A DNA stretch of 64,000 bases from an uncultured Romboutsia sp. (GCA_937880075.1 CALFLM010000016.1:1-64000); one strand, 5' to 3'; positions 25,884-34,237 are shown, numbered from the stretch's first letter. Notes: generated by a model from the sequence alone, not told the origin. Program-made: numbers and translations.

Positions 25884-26053
25884 CAATAATTATCTAAGAC
25901 TTCATCTATATTTTTTCTACAACTACTTATTTCTTTAAGTATAAGATCCAATGCTTTTGCTTTATATGCATTTAGCATAATATACTCATAATACTCTTGT
26001 TCCTCTTTTATCGATAACTCTAAGATTTCATTTTTTATTAGTTCATAGTTCAT
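25865..26053 (-). CDS. Hypothetical 62-residue acidic protein
   Basis: Glu- and Tyr-rich helical protein (MNYELIKNEILELSIKEEQE start, DEVLDNYCRTNSF end) with ribosome site AAAGGAG 11 nt before its ATG. It lies between the Cch-like gene and the recombinase cluster, the place occupied by the small MP/DUF1413-type gene in SCC elements. I see no sequence signature proving that relationship. No domain recognised. Confidence 0.6.
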   Translation of the reverse strand: MNYELIKNEILELSIKEEQEYYEYIMLNAYKAKALDLILKEISSCRKNIDEVLDNYCRTNSF

Positions 26054-26086
26054 AAATATAAATTCTCCTTTTTATACTTTTCATAC

Positions 26087-26130
26087 TACTAGGATGTTGA
26101 ATGTTTCACTATCTTCTTACTATCCTAGTA
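26087..26130. repeat. Inverted repeat downstream of the Cch-like gene
   Basis: TACTAGGAT (26087-26095) and ATCCTAGTA (26122-26130), a perfect 9-bp pair with a 26-nt spacer in the gap between the Cch-like gene and the 62-residue gene. Could be a weak terminator or operator. Confidence 0.4.
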
Positions 26131-26160
26131 TCTTATTTATTTTAATTTTTTCATCTAAAC

Positions 26161-27930
26161 CTATTTAAATAGTTTTATTACTATAAAGTCAGTTTTAACT
26201 CCTACGCTATTATTTCTTGATCTCGTAAGTCTATCTTTTTCACAATCTAAAACCCCAGCTTTTTTTAGTTCTTTTAAGACTACTTTTTTATCCTCATATC
26301 CGCCTTCTTTTATCATTAATTCAAATGACAATTGATCCATTTGAACCTCGGTATACTCTCCTTTTTCTGTAATAGTCCCTAGTACCTCTTGTGAACTAGT
26401 TTTTGAATTACCTTCAAACTTATTTCTATATCTCTCTACATATTCTTTTATAAAATCTATTACCGATTCTTTAAAGTTTCTGCACTTTAAGGATTCTTTT
26501 TCTATATTAACTATCATACCTACCATCCCTTCTATGTCTAATTCTATATCTAATATTTCCTCTAGCATAAATGCTGTTTGTATAAGAATCGCAAACTTAC
26601 TACACCTTCTCATTGACATATCATCATATATATTCATTTTAAGAAGTTCATCATATAAATTAAGTTTTTCTTGCTTATGATTTCTAATTAACTCATTTTT
26701 ATTTTGATTTAATAAGTACTCTGCAAATTCTATTGCTAAATGTCCGTAATTATTTATAATTACATGATTTATAGAATCTGCATGTTGTGAACTTTTAGTC
26801 CATATAAAGTTTTCTGCTTCTATTACCCTCACTTGTACTCCTGCATTCTTATTAGAAGATCTAGTTATGGATTTTTCACCATTTGAAAGTATTGTCGTTA
26901 ACCAAGATTCCTTTTCCATTAATTCAGAATCTTTATTTAAACGTTCCTTGTCAGCTCCATTTGCTAAACTATATATAAATTTCGTAAAATTGTTCATATC
27001 TGACATTGATATTTCATCAAAAGCATATGGCACTCCTTTTAAACCACCTAACTTTTTTATTAAAGCATTATTAGTTCCATTGTAAGTTCCATATAAACCA
27101 TTATTCTTAACCTCTGGGTAACCAAAACATGAGATTGCTAACTTTAAAGCTGTAGATTTTCCTGTTGTTGAATTCCCAACTAGATGTATTATTATAGAGT
27201 CAAGTCCTAACTCTTCACCTATGTAACCTAAAAGAATAGCTGAAAGTCCACTTATTAGGGCAAATTCTAACTCTACATTTCCTATAACATACTTTTTTAT
27301 CATCTTGATGTATTCATCATGTGAACCTTTAGGTTTAATTTCACTTACCCCTACATATGTTGAATTTAAACCTATAGCTTCATTTAGTTTATATATTGTA
27401 TTTCCTTCATAATTCATGAACCCTAGTTTAGAATGTATGTATCTTCTAGGAATATACTCTTCACATTCTCTTATACACTCTACTACATACTTCCTATTAC
27501 TTTTAACTATATCTGCTCCTTTATTTTGTAATTTCATTAAATTACGTTCATCTAAGCAATCGCTTCTATTTAGTAGTTCTTGTTCTATTTTTCTTACGGT
27601 TCTAAATTCTAAAAGAATTTTTTCATTACCATCATCTATATTTAGTAAATTTTCTTTAGGCCATACTAACCTTCCAATATTTATATTTCCAGATTCTAAT
27701 GCTTTCATATATAGATACTTTCCTTCACTACAAAAGTTTTTAGATTCATATTTGTATAATTTAACATTTCTTGCTGTATCTATTTTTATTTCTTCTATAC
27801 CTTCTGTATATTTATCATTTACAATTGCTAAGCTATTTTCTAATAAACTACTATTTACTTTATCTTTTAATTTCTCAGGTTCTTTTGGTATTACTCTTTG
27901 CTTTAGTGTTTTTTTGTGTTTTATTGCCAT
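26161..27930 (-). CDS. DUF927 / Cch-like helicase-type ATPase
   Basis: 589 residues. The DUF927 core (~170-480) contains a Walker A loop Gly252-NSTTGKS-Thr260, a Walker B-like AFDEIS with Asp305/Glu306, and the conserved LGYPEVKNNGLYGTYNGTNNAL-type region (here CFGYPEVKNNGLYGTYNGT). A C-terminal winged-helix-like part (~510-589) may bind DNA. DUF927 proteins include the Cch ATPases of SCC elements, related to replicative helicases, so this protein may drive replication of the excised circle. Own ribosome site AAAGGAG. Transcribed toward the recombinase and divergent from the 208-residue putative regulator. Family assignment strong; helicase activity is inferred. Confidence 0.88.
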   Translation of the reverse strand: MAIKHKKTLKQRVIPKEPEKLKDKVNSSLLENSLAIVNDKYTEGIEEIKIDTARNVKLYKYESKNFCSEGKYLYMKALESGNINIGRLVWPKENLLNIDDGNEKILLEFRTVRKIEQELLNRSDCLDERNLMKLQNKGADIVKSNRKYVVECIRECEEYIPRRYIHSKLGFMNYEGNTIYKLNEAIGLNSTYVGVSEIKPKGSHDEYIKMIKKYVIGNVELEFALISGLSAILLGYIGEELGLDSIIIHLVGNSTTGKSTALKLAISCFGYPEVKNNGLYGTYNGTNNALIKKLGGLKGVPYAFDEISMSDMNNFTKFIYSLANGADKERLNKDSELMEKESWLTTILSNGEKSITRSSNKNAGVQVRVIEAENFIWTKSSQHADSINHVIINNYGHLAIEFAEYLLNQNKNELIRNHKQEKLNLYDELLKMNIYDDMSMRRCSKFAILIQTAFMLEEILDIELDIEGMVGMIVNIEKESLKCRNFKESVIDFIKEYVERYRNKFEGNSKTSSQEVLGTITEKGEYTEVQMDQLSFELMIKEGGYEDKKVVLKELKKAGVLDCEKDRLTRSRNNSVGVKTDFIVIKLFK

Positions 27931-28184
27931 ATATTCAATCTCTCCTTTTTTTAGTATATTTTCTTAAAACTTAACTGTTTCTGTAATATACAATACCATA
28001 ATTTCAACTATTTTACGTTATATACGTTTTGCTTTTGACTTAATTTTGTTTTTTATATATACTTATAAGTAAGTATTTTCATTTTTATAGTTTTGATTTA
28101 TTTTTGCGTAAATTGATTACCCTACCGTAACCCATAGTCGAAACTTTTTTTCAAAATATAAGATTTATAAGAAAGGAATATTTT
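27931..28184. promoter_or_regulatory. Divergent promoter region between the Cch-like gene and the 208-residue gene
   Basis: 254 bp without a gene. It holds two palindromic sites that could be operators: ACGTTATATACGT at ~28014-28026 and ACTTATAAGT at ~28061-28070, plus AT-rich promoter-like sequence. The only divergent promoter in the element, so a likely control point for excision and replication genes. Confidence 0.5.
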
Positions 28185-28811
28185 ATGGCTAGTAAGTTGG
28201 AAATTAAAAATCGACAAAGTGAATTAAAAAGTACTCTATTAAAAAAAAATTTAACCTTAATTAATTTTTCTCGTGATGTTATGCCTATTTATGAAGAAGA
28301 AAGTTTTATTGAAAAATTCGGTTTTTTATCTGAATCTAGAGCTAGAGAAGATTTAAAAGCTATAGGCTACATATATAGTAAAGATGATGAGGCATTTATA
28401 TCTAAATCTTCATATATAGGAGAGGAAGCTGAATCGCAAATTATAAGATGTCTATATTTTATGAATTTGTATCAACCAATCAGAATAGATTTGATACCTT
28501 ATGACCCTGATGTTGAAAATAGTTGCTGTCAACTTTCATATATTTTATTACAATATGAAAAGCCTAAAAAAAGAGAGTATTCTAAATATAATATTAATAA
28601 CTTATTGAAAAATATAAAAATATATTATGAGTATGTCTACAATAATTCTAATCTAGGAGAATTAAATATTATAACAACAGAGAAATATGTAAAATTTGAA
28701 TTTTTAGATAGTAAATATTTAAATAGACTTTATAACCATTTAAAAACATGGAAATCAGAATCAAAAAAACAAAATCCTTTTATTAGAAGAAAGGTGGGCA
28801 GAGTAAAGTAA
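28185..28811 (+). CDS. Putative regulator, 208 residues, only rightward gene of the element
   Basis: Ribosome site AAGGAAT before the ATG. The first ~65 residues contain a helix-turn-helix-like segment (FLSESRAREDLKAIGYIYS) reminiscent of winged-helix N-termini such as ArgR. The rest is mixed helical and basic, with a very basic C-terminus (NPFIRRKVGRVK). No membrane segment. Divergent from the Cch-like gene across a region with palindromes, consistent with a regulator of the mobility genes. No family assigned with confidence. Confidence 0.6.
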   Translation: MASKLEIKNRQSELKSTLLKKNLTLINFSRDVMPIYEEESFIEKFGFLSESRAREDLKAIGYIYSKDDEAFISKSSYIGEEAESQIIRCLYFMNLYQPIRIDLIPYDPDVENSCCQLSYILLQYEKPKKREYSKYNINNLLKNIKIYYEYVYNNSNLGELNIITTEKYVKFEFLDSKYLNRLYNHLKTWKSESKKQNPFIRRKVGRVK

Positions 28812-28819
28812 TATTATTT

Positions 28820-28852
28820 AATAAGAGCTACTATTTTGTATAGTAGCCCTTA
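28820..28852 (+). terminator. Bidirectional terminator between convergent genes
   Basis: Stem GCTACTA (28827-28833) / TAGTAGC (28841-28847) flanked by AATAAGA and CCTTATATAT. It separates the rightward 208-residue gene from the leftward 95-residue gene. Confidence 0.65.
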
Positions 28853-28863
28853 TATATAAACTA

Positions 28864-29151
28864 TCATCCCTTAACTATTTCTTTAAGATTTAATATAAAT
28901 TCTTTTGAAAATACATTTTTATTTACAGATTCCTTAATCAATTCTATTAAATCATCTTCTGGCAAATCTAAAGGTCTTGCTATTAATTGTTGTTTTTTCC
29001 TTAAAGTATCTTTAAAGTATACAAATCGTATTTCTTCTTGATTTAATGCTTTTACAAAAATTTTCTCTATTCCATATCCGATATTACCTTCTCTTATTTT
29101 TGCTTGTCTTAATACCTTACAATATTTAGTTTCAGTTATTGCTTTATTCAT
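28864..29151 (-). CDS. Hypothetical 95-residue protein
   Basis: Well-placed ribosome site AAGGAG before ATG. Basic N-terminal half (YCKVLRQAKIREGNIGYGIEK), a beta-rich middle and a helical C-terminus. No recognisable motif or membrane segment. Looks like a small cytoplasmic accessory protein of mobile elements; function unknown. Confidence 0.6.
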   Translation of the reverse strand: MNKAITETKYCKVLRQAKIREGNIGYGIEKIFVKALNQEEIRFVYFKDTLRKKQQLIARPLDLPEDDLIELIKESVNKNVFSKEFILNLKEIVKG

Positions 29152-29175
29152 ATTTATTTCTCCTTAAATGAAAAA

Positions 29176-29204
29176 AGAGATAGCTAAATGCTAACTCTCT
29201 ATAC
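29176..29204 (-). terminator. Terminator after the 102-residue membrane protein gene
   Basis: Minus-strand stem AGAGTTAGC / GCTATCTCT (one mismatch) with loop ATTTA followed by six T. Confidence 0.65.
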
Positions 29205-29235
29205 TTATTAATTCTGCTTAAATATTTTAATTTAA

Positions 29236-29544
29236 TTATAGATTTTTAAAAAATTCTTCTCTTTTCCGTCTATCTTCATCTGTCATACTCTTGTCCATAT
29301 TTTTTCCTTTATTCCCTCTAATTTTATTTTTACCTAAATAAATAGTATATACTATAAAGCCTATTATTATAAATGGTAATGAAATAGTAAATATTTTACC
29401 TAGTAATAATATTGCACATGCAATCAAAAATAAAATTCCTGATGCTTTAAGAATCATCGACCCTATTCTTCTTGTCATTGGAATAGCAAACGTAACTACT
29501 CCTATAATTACTCCATATGATATAAGGAATATAAATATATTCAT
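29236..29544 (-). CDS. Small membrane protein, unknown
   Basis: 102 residues with three hydrophobic helices (about 2-22, 30-49 and 52-72) and a charged C-terminal tail (KNKIRGNKGKNMDKSMTDEDRRKREEFF). Ribosome site GGAGGAG. Stop-to-start distance to the upstream 381-residue gene is only 14 bp, so the two probably form an operon. No family recognised. Confidence 0.65.
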   Translation of the reverse strand: MNIFIFLISYGVIIGVVTFAIPMTRRIGSMILKASGILFLIACAILLLGKIFTISLPFIIIGFIVYTIYLGKNKIRGNKGKNMDKSMTDEDRRKREEFFKNL

Positions 29545-29558
29545 ACTATCTCCTCCAA

Positions 29559-30704
29559 TTAAAATTCATAACCTACTACACTTGTTGCAAATTGTTCTTC
29601 AAGAGTAAGTTCTTTATCTGCATCATATTCTATAGATACAAGAATTCCATTAATCTCTTTAAATATACTACGTCCAAAACAGAACTCTTTAATTGTTAAT
29701 ACTTTACTTCCATACGGTACTTCCTTTACATATGTATTTGATTTAACATATGATGGTAAGATACCCATTAATGTAGTTATGTTATTTAATGATATATTAA
29801 AATCACTTAAATTTTTTTCCTCATCATCCTTTGCATATAGCATTAATAATGGTAACTGACTTACAGCACTAATTCTAATCATTTCTAGTGTAGGTACTAT
29901 TATTCTTAAAATATTACTATAATACCACATTTTCTTAGTAGCTCTAAGTCTTTTATCTACACTTGAAAATATACCTCTTTCGCATTTTTTCTCTGGAAAT
30001 TTGTCATTTACATATTCGTATAATGTATAAATTTTATTTAATGAATCTCCTAATTCTTCTTCTAAGGAATCATTATGATTTAGCATATCTCCAAAAATTC
30101 TTGTGTGTACTTCTAATGAAACTTTACCGCTTTTCAAAACGGTTTCTATAAGATTTACTTTTTCTACAACACTGTCACTTTTATTTAAACTTAAATCTAG
30201 ATATGAAGATGCATAAAATTCTACATCAGAAATATCTATTGTAGCAAATTTACTTATTATACTCTCATATGCTTTGGATAAGTTTTCTTCAAATAGTTCT
30301 TTTTTAGTTTCCCAATCTTTCATGTGAAAAATATGTTTTCTTAAAGGATCTATTATTAATTTTTTCTCATTAAAATCCATATTATTTATTTTTATATTTC
30401 TGTCTTTAAGACTTATTGAAAATTTTATACTTGGTTGTATGTAGTGGTTAAGTGTGTTATAACTCTTTTCTAAATTATCTATACTCTTATCTAACTTAGA
30501 TTCCTTTAACATAATCTCATCTATCTCTCTAAAAGAAAGCATACTTTGATATGTTCTATTCTTATTGTTACAATTTGAATACCATATCTCATATCTATTT
30601 ATTAAACTATTAAAATCTGATAATAGAGCTTTTACTTCTTTTTCTATTGCTCTTTCTTCATCACTCATATTAAGCTTCTTACTAATTGATGAAAATAAGT
30701 TCAT
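29559..30704 (-). CDS. Hypothetical 381-residue helical protein
   Basis: Soluble, mostly helical protein with coiled-coil-like stretches in the first ~100 residues (MSDEERAIEKEVKALLSDF ... EIDEIMLKESKLDKSID), and no membrane segment or nucleotide-binding motif that I can see. In operon with the small membrane protein downstream and a Mor-like regulator gene 39 bp upstream. Such a soluble plus membrane pair in a mobile island could be a defence or envelope module, but nothing in the sequence proves it. Confidence 0.65.
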   Translation of the reverse strand: MNLFSSISKKLNMSDEERAIEKEVKALLSDFNSLINRYEIWYSNCNNKNRTYQSMLSFREIDEIMLKESKLDKSIDNLEKSYNTLNHYIQPSIKFSISLKDRNIKINNMDFNEKKLIIDPLRKHIFHMKDWETKKELFEENLSKAYESIISKFATIDISDVEFYASSYLDLSLNKSDSVVEKVNLIETVLKSGKVSLEVHTRIFGDMLNHNDSLEEELGDSLNKIYTLYEYVNDKFPEKKCERGIFSSVDKRLRATKKMWYYSNILRIIVPTLEMIRISAVSQLPLLMLYAKDDEEKNLSDFNISLNNITTLMGILPSYVKSNTYVKEVPYGSKVLTIKEFCFGRSIFKEINGILVSIEYDADKELTLEEQFATSVVGYEF

Positions 30705-30743
30705 AATATTATAAACACCCTTTCAATTTAAATATATTTCCCA

Positions 30744-31001
30744 TTATTTTAAATTAAGTTTTTTTATTAATCTCTGTATCCATTTGTCCGAGTAACCTAA
30801 TTCCCTAGACATTTCTCGTATTCCCTTTTTACTATAATTTTCTATTATATACTTTTCTACATATTCATTTGAATGCAACTTCATAGGAAAATTAATTTGC
30901 TGTCCTTTGTAATTTTTATATATAATTTTTACTATTTCTTCGCCTAGAATTTCAGCCATTTCTGCATATATACCTTTAAAATCACTCTTTCCTATCTTCA
31001 T
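30744..31001 (-). CDS. Mor-like transcription factor
   Basis: 85 residues. The middle and C-terminal half (YKNYKGQQINFPMKLHSNE, then a helix-turn-helix MSRELGYSDKWIQRLIKK) resemble the Mor transcription activator family and similar small regulators found in Firmicutes mobile elements. N-terminal acidic helix for dimerisation. Probably controls the adjoining 381-residue and 102-residue genes or the mobility genes (inference). Confidence 0.7.
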   Translation of the reverse strand: MKIGKSDFKGIYAEMAEILGEEIVKIIYKNYKGQQINFPMKLHSNEYVEKYIIENYSKKGIREMSRELGYSDKWIQRLIKKLNLK

Positions 31002-31092
31002 AATCCACCTCCTACGCTATTAATAATAACTATTTTTATAGAAAGTTTCTTTGTAATTATCTCTTGAAAAATTCCTTATTTTATTTCTTATA

Positions 31093-31507
31093 AAAATCCC
31101 GAAACCCCGTTATTTTTTAGTTATACGAATTATTTTTTTATTTGTATTGTAATTAGTATTCATATGAAAACATTAACGTACTATACTCTATACTATCAAC
31201 TACATATAGCTTTAATTTTTCTTTTAATTTTTTATTACAAATATATATACTACATTCATAATTTGGAACTTCTTGCTTATGTATTATTTCAACTATATCG
31301 TTTCCTATAGGATTTAATTCAAATATCTGTAAGTAATCTTTTTCTATAGGTAATTCATCAATTAAATCATACAATAGTAAGTTTATTTCTATAGGTACTA
31401 CATCTAACACTGCCCTAGTTATATATCTATTTTCTTTTTCAAACATAGTCAATTTTCTCCTATTATTTCTTATTTATATTTTTATTTTTACGGGGTTTCG
31501 GGATTTT
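31093..31507. repeat. Perfect 18-bp GC-rich inverted repeat flanking the DUF960-like gene
   Basis: AAAATCCCGAAACCCCGT at 31093-31110 and its exact reverse complement at 31490-31507, with the DUF960-like gene between them (380 bp of spacer). The cores have far higher GC than the surroundings. They could be binding sites of an element-encoded protein, part of a replication origin, or ends of a small inserted unit. Between 31002 and 31152 I see nothing else. Confidence 0.85.
31153..31446 (-). CDS. DUF960-like protein
   Basis: 97 residues from the ATG that lies 10 nt after AGGAG; a TTG two codons earlier is too close to the ribosome site. It reads like the DUF960 family known from SCC elements and other Firmicutes mobile DNA: RYITRAVLDVVPIEINLLLY, KDYLQIFELNPIG, IIHKQEVPNYE, and an ending YSTLMFSYEY comparable to the STMLLAEEY ending remembered for staphylococcal members. 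Function of the family is unknown. Isolated between two copies of an 18-bp inverted repeat. Recognition is from memory, so moderate confidence. Confidence 0.7.
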   Translation of the reverse strand: MFEKENRYITRAVLDVVPIEINLLLYDLIDELPIEKDYLQIFELNPIGNDIVEIIHKQEVPNYECSIYICNKKLKEKLKLYVVDSIEYSTLMFSYEY

Positions 31508-31550
31508 AGAGGTACATAGAAAAAATCATAGACTCTTATTCCTTATTCTT

Positions 31551-32135
31551 TTATTCTTCTATCTCTGCGTATTTGTATTGTATTTCTCCAATTAAAAAAG
31601 CTTCTTGTGGATATAGCTCTAATGTTTCTTCTAAATTTACACTATCCACAATCTCATCTACCATTTCATCTTTAGTTGTCCCATTTATCCACATCTCAAT
31701 TATAGTTTCTTTTTCAAATAACTTATCCACATAGTACTCTTGGTCTAGCCTATCTTCTAGTAGCTCCCTAGCATACTCTTTTAAGTATCTTTCATCTTGA
31801 TAGATTAAGTATTCTTCTATCTCTATGTACTTATTTGATTTCAGTTTCTCAATACATTCTTTAGCTTTGTGTATGCTTATTGGTTTTACCTCTGAATTGT
31901 ACCAAACAAAGAATGTTACTACATCTTCATTTACTTCATCAGTTTGTTTTAGTATGTCTAGCAACTTATTTGGATTACTCATAAGATATGATTGTAGTTC
32001 TTCATCTTTTAAATTAGTCACTATACTTTCAATATTTTTTTTAGTAGCTTCATCTATTCTGTTGTATTTTTCTACTAACATTTGTAACTCTGTGAAAAAT
32101 AGTTTATTTAGTATTTCTGAGCTTTGATTTATCAT
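31551..32135 (-). CDS. Hypothetical 194-residue acidic protein
   Basis: Start chosen at the ATG (MINQSSEILNK) that follows GAGG by 9 nt; a GTG five codons earlier would overlap the preceding gene. Strongly acidic, with Glu/Asp-rich helices (EEYLIYQDERYLKEYARELL; MVDEIVDSVNLEETLELYPQ). Strong negative charge is a feature of DNA-mimic and anti-restriction proteins, but no signature confirms this. Starts 1 bp after the stop of the 111-residue gene, so both are co-translated. Confidence 0.6.
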   Translation of the reverse strand: MINQSSEILNKLFFTELQMLVEKYNRIDEATKKNIESIVTNLKDEELQSYLMSNPNKLLDILKQTDEVNEDVVTFFVWYNSEVKPISIHKAKECIEKLKSNKYIEIEEYLIYQDERYLKEYARELLEDRLDQEYYVDKLFEKETIIEMWINGTTKDEMVDEIVDSVNLEETLELYPQEAFLIGEIQYKYAEIEE

Positions 32136-32136
32136 C

Positions 32137-32472
32137 TTAGTTTTCCTCACATTCTATTAGATTTTTTAGTTCTTTCTTACAAATAACTACTATAGAGAAG
32201 TCATTTGAACACAAAAATAGAGCTGAAATGTATTCAGCTCCTTCTATTTCGTCTATGTATTCAGGTATTATTCCTTTCAGTTGATGTTGTTTTAGTTCTT
32301 TTATTCCAGCTTTATCTACTATAGCTACGTATCCACCTAATTCTTGTACTGTTCTTTCTGTACCGTAATTTTCATCTAGTATTTCTATGGTAGTTTCTAT
32401 TGTAGATAATACTTCTATTGGTAGTTCCTTTACTAAGTCTAAATCATGTTTTTTCCAAATGTTTATTATCAT
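32137..32472 (-). CDS. Hypothetical 111-residue acidic protein
   Basis: Ribosome site AAGGAGG before ATG. Acidic alpha/beta protein (MIINIWKKHDLDLVKELPIE start; GGYVAIVDKAGIKELKQHQL; SALFLCSNDFSIVVICKKEL). Not recognisable as SAUGI/DUF950 or any other named family. Overlap-free operon with the 194-residue gene downstream; follows the XRE-DUF262 gene across a terminator-like repeat. Confidence 0.6.
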   Translation of the reverse strand: MIINIWKKHDLDLVKELPIEVLSTIETTIEILDENYGTERTVQELGGYVAIVDKAGIKELKQHQLKGIIPEYIDEIEGAEYISALFLCSNDFSIVVICKKELKNLIECEEN

Positions 32473-32492
32473 ATTACATTCCTCCTTATTTT

Positions 32493-32570
32493 AAAAACAA
32501 GATAAGCTAGATAAAGTATTTTACTTCACCTAGCTTTATCACATTTATAATATATATTTGAAACTAAACT
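32493..32570 (-). terminator. Terminator of the XRE-DUF262 gene, dispersed-repeat type
   Basis: Minus-strand stem AAGCTAGGTGAAG / CTTTATCTAGCTT followed by ATCTTGTTTTT. Clearly related over ~75 bp to the degV terminator at 5534-5610, including the AT-rich flank. Confidence 0.75.
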
Positions 32571-32573
32571 TTG

Positions 32574-34070
32574 TTACATATTAGGTTCAAAATAATCTTT
32601 TCCGAAGTTAGTTAGAATTCTAAGTCGAGTTACTGCTCTTTGACTTGCTATTTTATTATTTTGCAACTCTTTATATTCTTCATTATTGTATAAATCAACT
32701 ACTTTATTTTTTATATAGTCAACAGGATTTTCTAATTTTAAGATTTTATCAAGGTTATGAGCTATACCTATAGCAATAATTTCAAAACTAGATAACATTA
32801 CCGCACCTTTAAATTTATTGTTTTTTATATCATACTTTCTAAAAGAATCTTCTCCTAATGATATACGTAATAACTCAAATGTTTTATCAAATATTTCCTT
32901 TTCTCTATTGTAATCTAAATCTTTATTTATACAAAATTCTTTCATTTTATCTGTTAATACTTTATGAATATCACTAGTAGGTGATATATCTTCATCCTTA
33001 ATATGTCTATATACCATAAATCTTAAAACATATTCTAAATCATCTTGCTTCATAATAGATTTTTCACTAATTGGTAGACAAGCTATAAAATCTGGATTAT
33101 ACGATAAATTTCTAAGCCATATATAAAAATCTCGGTTAAGCATAATAGCTAAACAGTTACGGACTTCTTGATCTGTTAAACGACTTCCTCCTGTATTTAA
33201 TCTATCAAATATATCATATTTAGCATTAGGATCACTTTCTTTATCTATTTTTATAACTCTGATAGTTGCATTTAAAAATGCATTCTCCATAAATTTATTT
33301 CCTACAAAACAAAAATTATGTTTATTGTATTTTTCATTATTCCACACTTTTCCCTCTAGTGCTGGCAATACTTCTGATTTTGTTAAAACTGTTGGCGGTT
33401 GAAGTTTATTATTTTCATCTCTTAATATTCCTAAGAACTCAAATATAGTAGATAACCTTTGAACCCCATCTATTACGTCCCAGTTTAAGTCTTTATCTTC
33501 AGATATAAATATAGGTGGTATAGGTATACCTATTAATATAGATTCTATAAATCTAGATTTTTGTTCCGGTGACCATCTAAAAAATCTTTGGTATTCTGGG
33601 TGAATATCAATTACATTTCTTACTTCATATTGATACCTTAATTGGTCTATCATAACTTTAAGTTCTTCTGTTTTGATTGTTTTTCTTCCCTTATTAATCT
33701 GAGCTTCTAAATCACTTATAGTAAATTCATTTTTTCCTCTTTCATTTTCTTCTAATATATCAATATTTAATTTCAATTGTTCCATATTTTTACAATCCCC
33801 TTTAGTGCTTTTTTTGTTAGCTCCGGCATATTGCATATCTTCATTTGATAATTTATAATGTATCCTTAGTTCATCATCTTTAGTTAATGTAGCATTTATT
33901 AATTCTTCTTCAATATTAAAGAACTCTGATAATTGTTCTAATCTTTTTGGTGGTATTCTCCTCTTACCTTTTATCCAATCACTAACTGATTGTGGTGAAA
34001 TTTTCAAATAGTTTGCTACATCTTTAAATTCCATATTTTTTAATTTAACTATTAATTCTAACCCTATCAT
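32574..34070 (-). CDS. XRE-type helix-turn-helix fused to DUF262 (GmrS/ParB-like) domain
   Basis: 498 residues. Residues ~5-60 are an XRE helix-turn-helix (FKDVANYLKISPQSVSDWIKG). After a linker, ~135-330 form a DUF262 domain: IDIHPEYQRFFRWSPEQKSR, then the signature Asp201-Gly-Val-Gln-Arg205 (WDVIDGVQRLSTIFEF) and NRDFYIWLR-type helices. DUF262 occurs in nucleotide-dependent nucleases such as GmrS and SspE, where it is an NTP-handling ParB/sulfiredoxin-like fold. The DUF1524 HNH nuclease usually paired with it is absent. The promoter carries a phased TAAGTCA array that the HTH could bind. Located directly after an orphan N6-adenine methyltransferase, so a modification-linked defence or addiction role is plausible (inference). 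Confidence 0.85.
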   Translation of the reverse strand: MIGLELIVKLKNMEFKDVANYLKISPQSVSDWIKGKRRIPPKRLEQLSEFFNIEEELINATLTKDDELRIHYKLSNEDMQYAGANKKSTKGDCKNMEQLKLNIDILEENERGKNEFTISDLEAQINKGRKTIKTEELKVMIDQLRYQYEVRNVIDIHPEYQRFFRWSPEQKSRFIESILIGIPIPPIFISEDKDLNWDVIDGVQRLSTIFEFLGILRDENNKLQPPTVLTKSEVLPALEGKVWNNEKYNKHNFCFVGNKFMENAFLNATIRVIKIDKESDPNAKYDIFDRLNTGGSRLTDQEVRNCLAIMLNRDFYIWLRNLSYNPDFIACLPISEKSIMKQDDLEYVLRFMVYRHIKDEDISPTSDIHKVLTDKMKEFCINKDLDYNREKEIFDKTFELLRISLGEDSFRKYDIKNNKFKGAVMLSSFEIIAIGIAHNLDKILKLENPVDYIKNKVVDLYNNEEYKELQNNKIASQRAVTRLRILTNFGKDYFEPNM

Positions 34071-34087
34071 ATATTCCTCCTACATTT

Positions 34088-34196
34088 TGACTTATTACAT
34101 TTATACATTTATTTAAACCGACTTACCCTATAAGTCATATATTAATATGATTTATTCAATAAGTCAAGTTTTTTATTTTTATTTTTTAATAAGTCA
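34088..34196. promoter_or_regulatory. Array of TGACTTA/TAAGTCA operators upstream of the XRE-DUF262 gene
   Basis: TGACTTA at 34088, GACTTA-N5-TAAGTC at 34120-34136, and further TAAGTCA copies at 34160 and 34190. The three TAAGTCA copies start 29-30 bp apart, close to three helical turns, so they face the same side of the DNA. Best guess: autoregulatory operators for the XRE domain encoded immediately downstream. Confidence 0.65.
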
Positions 34197-34197
34197 A

Positions 34198-34235
34198 AAA
34201 AGTACTATAGTAATTTAGTTTACTATAGTACTTTT
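34198..34235 (-). terminator. Strong terminator after the methyltransferase
   Basis: Sixteen-bp perfect stem AAAAGTACTATAGTAA / TTACTATAGTACTTTT with a 6-nt loop, followed on the minus strand by T residues. It ends 2 bp before the methyltransferase stop codon region and insulates the next gene. Confidence 0.85.
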
Positions 34236-34237
34236 TT

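Noticed and set aside
27416..27967. 183-codon plus-strand frame opposite the Cch-like gene
   Set aside because: Hydrophobic shadow of the opposite strand with no ribosome site; the minus-strand DUF927 gene has clear domain motifs.
32574..34070. Type IV restriction enzyme GmrSD
   Set aside because: Only the DUF262 part is present; no DUF1524/HNH motif is visible in the C-terminal region.
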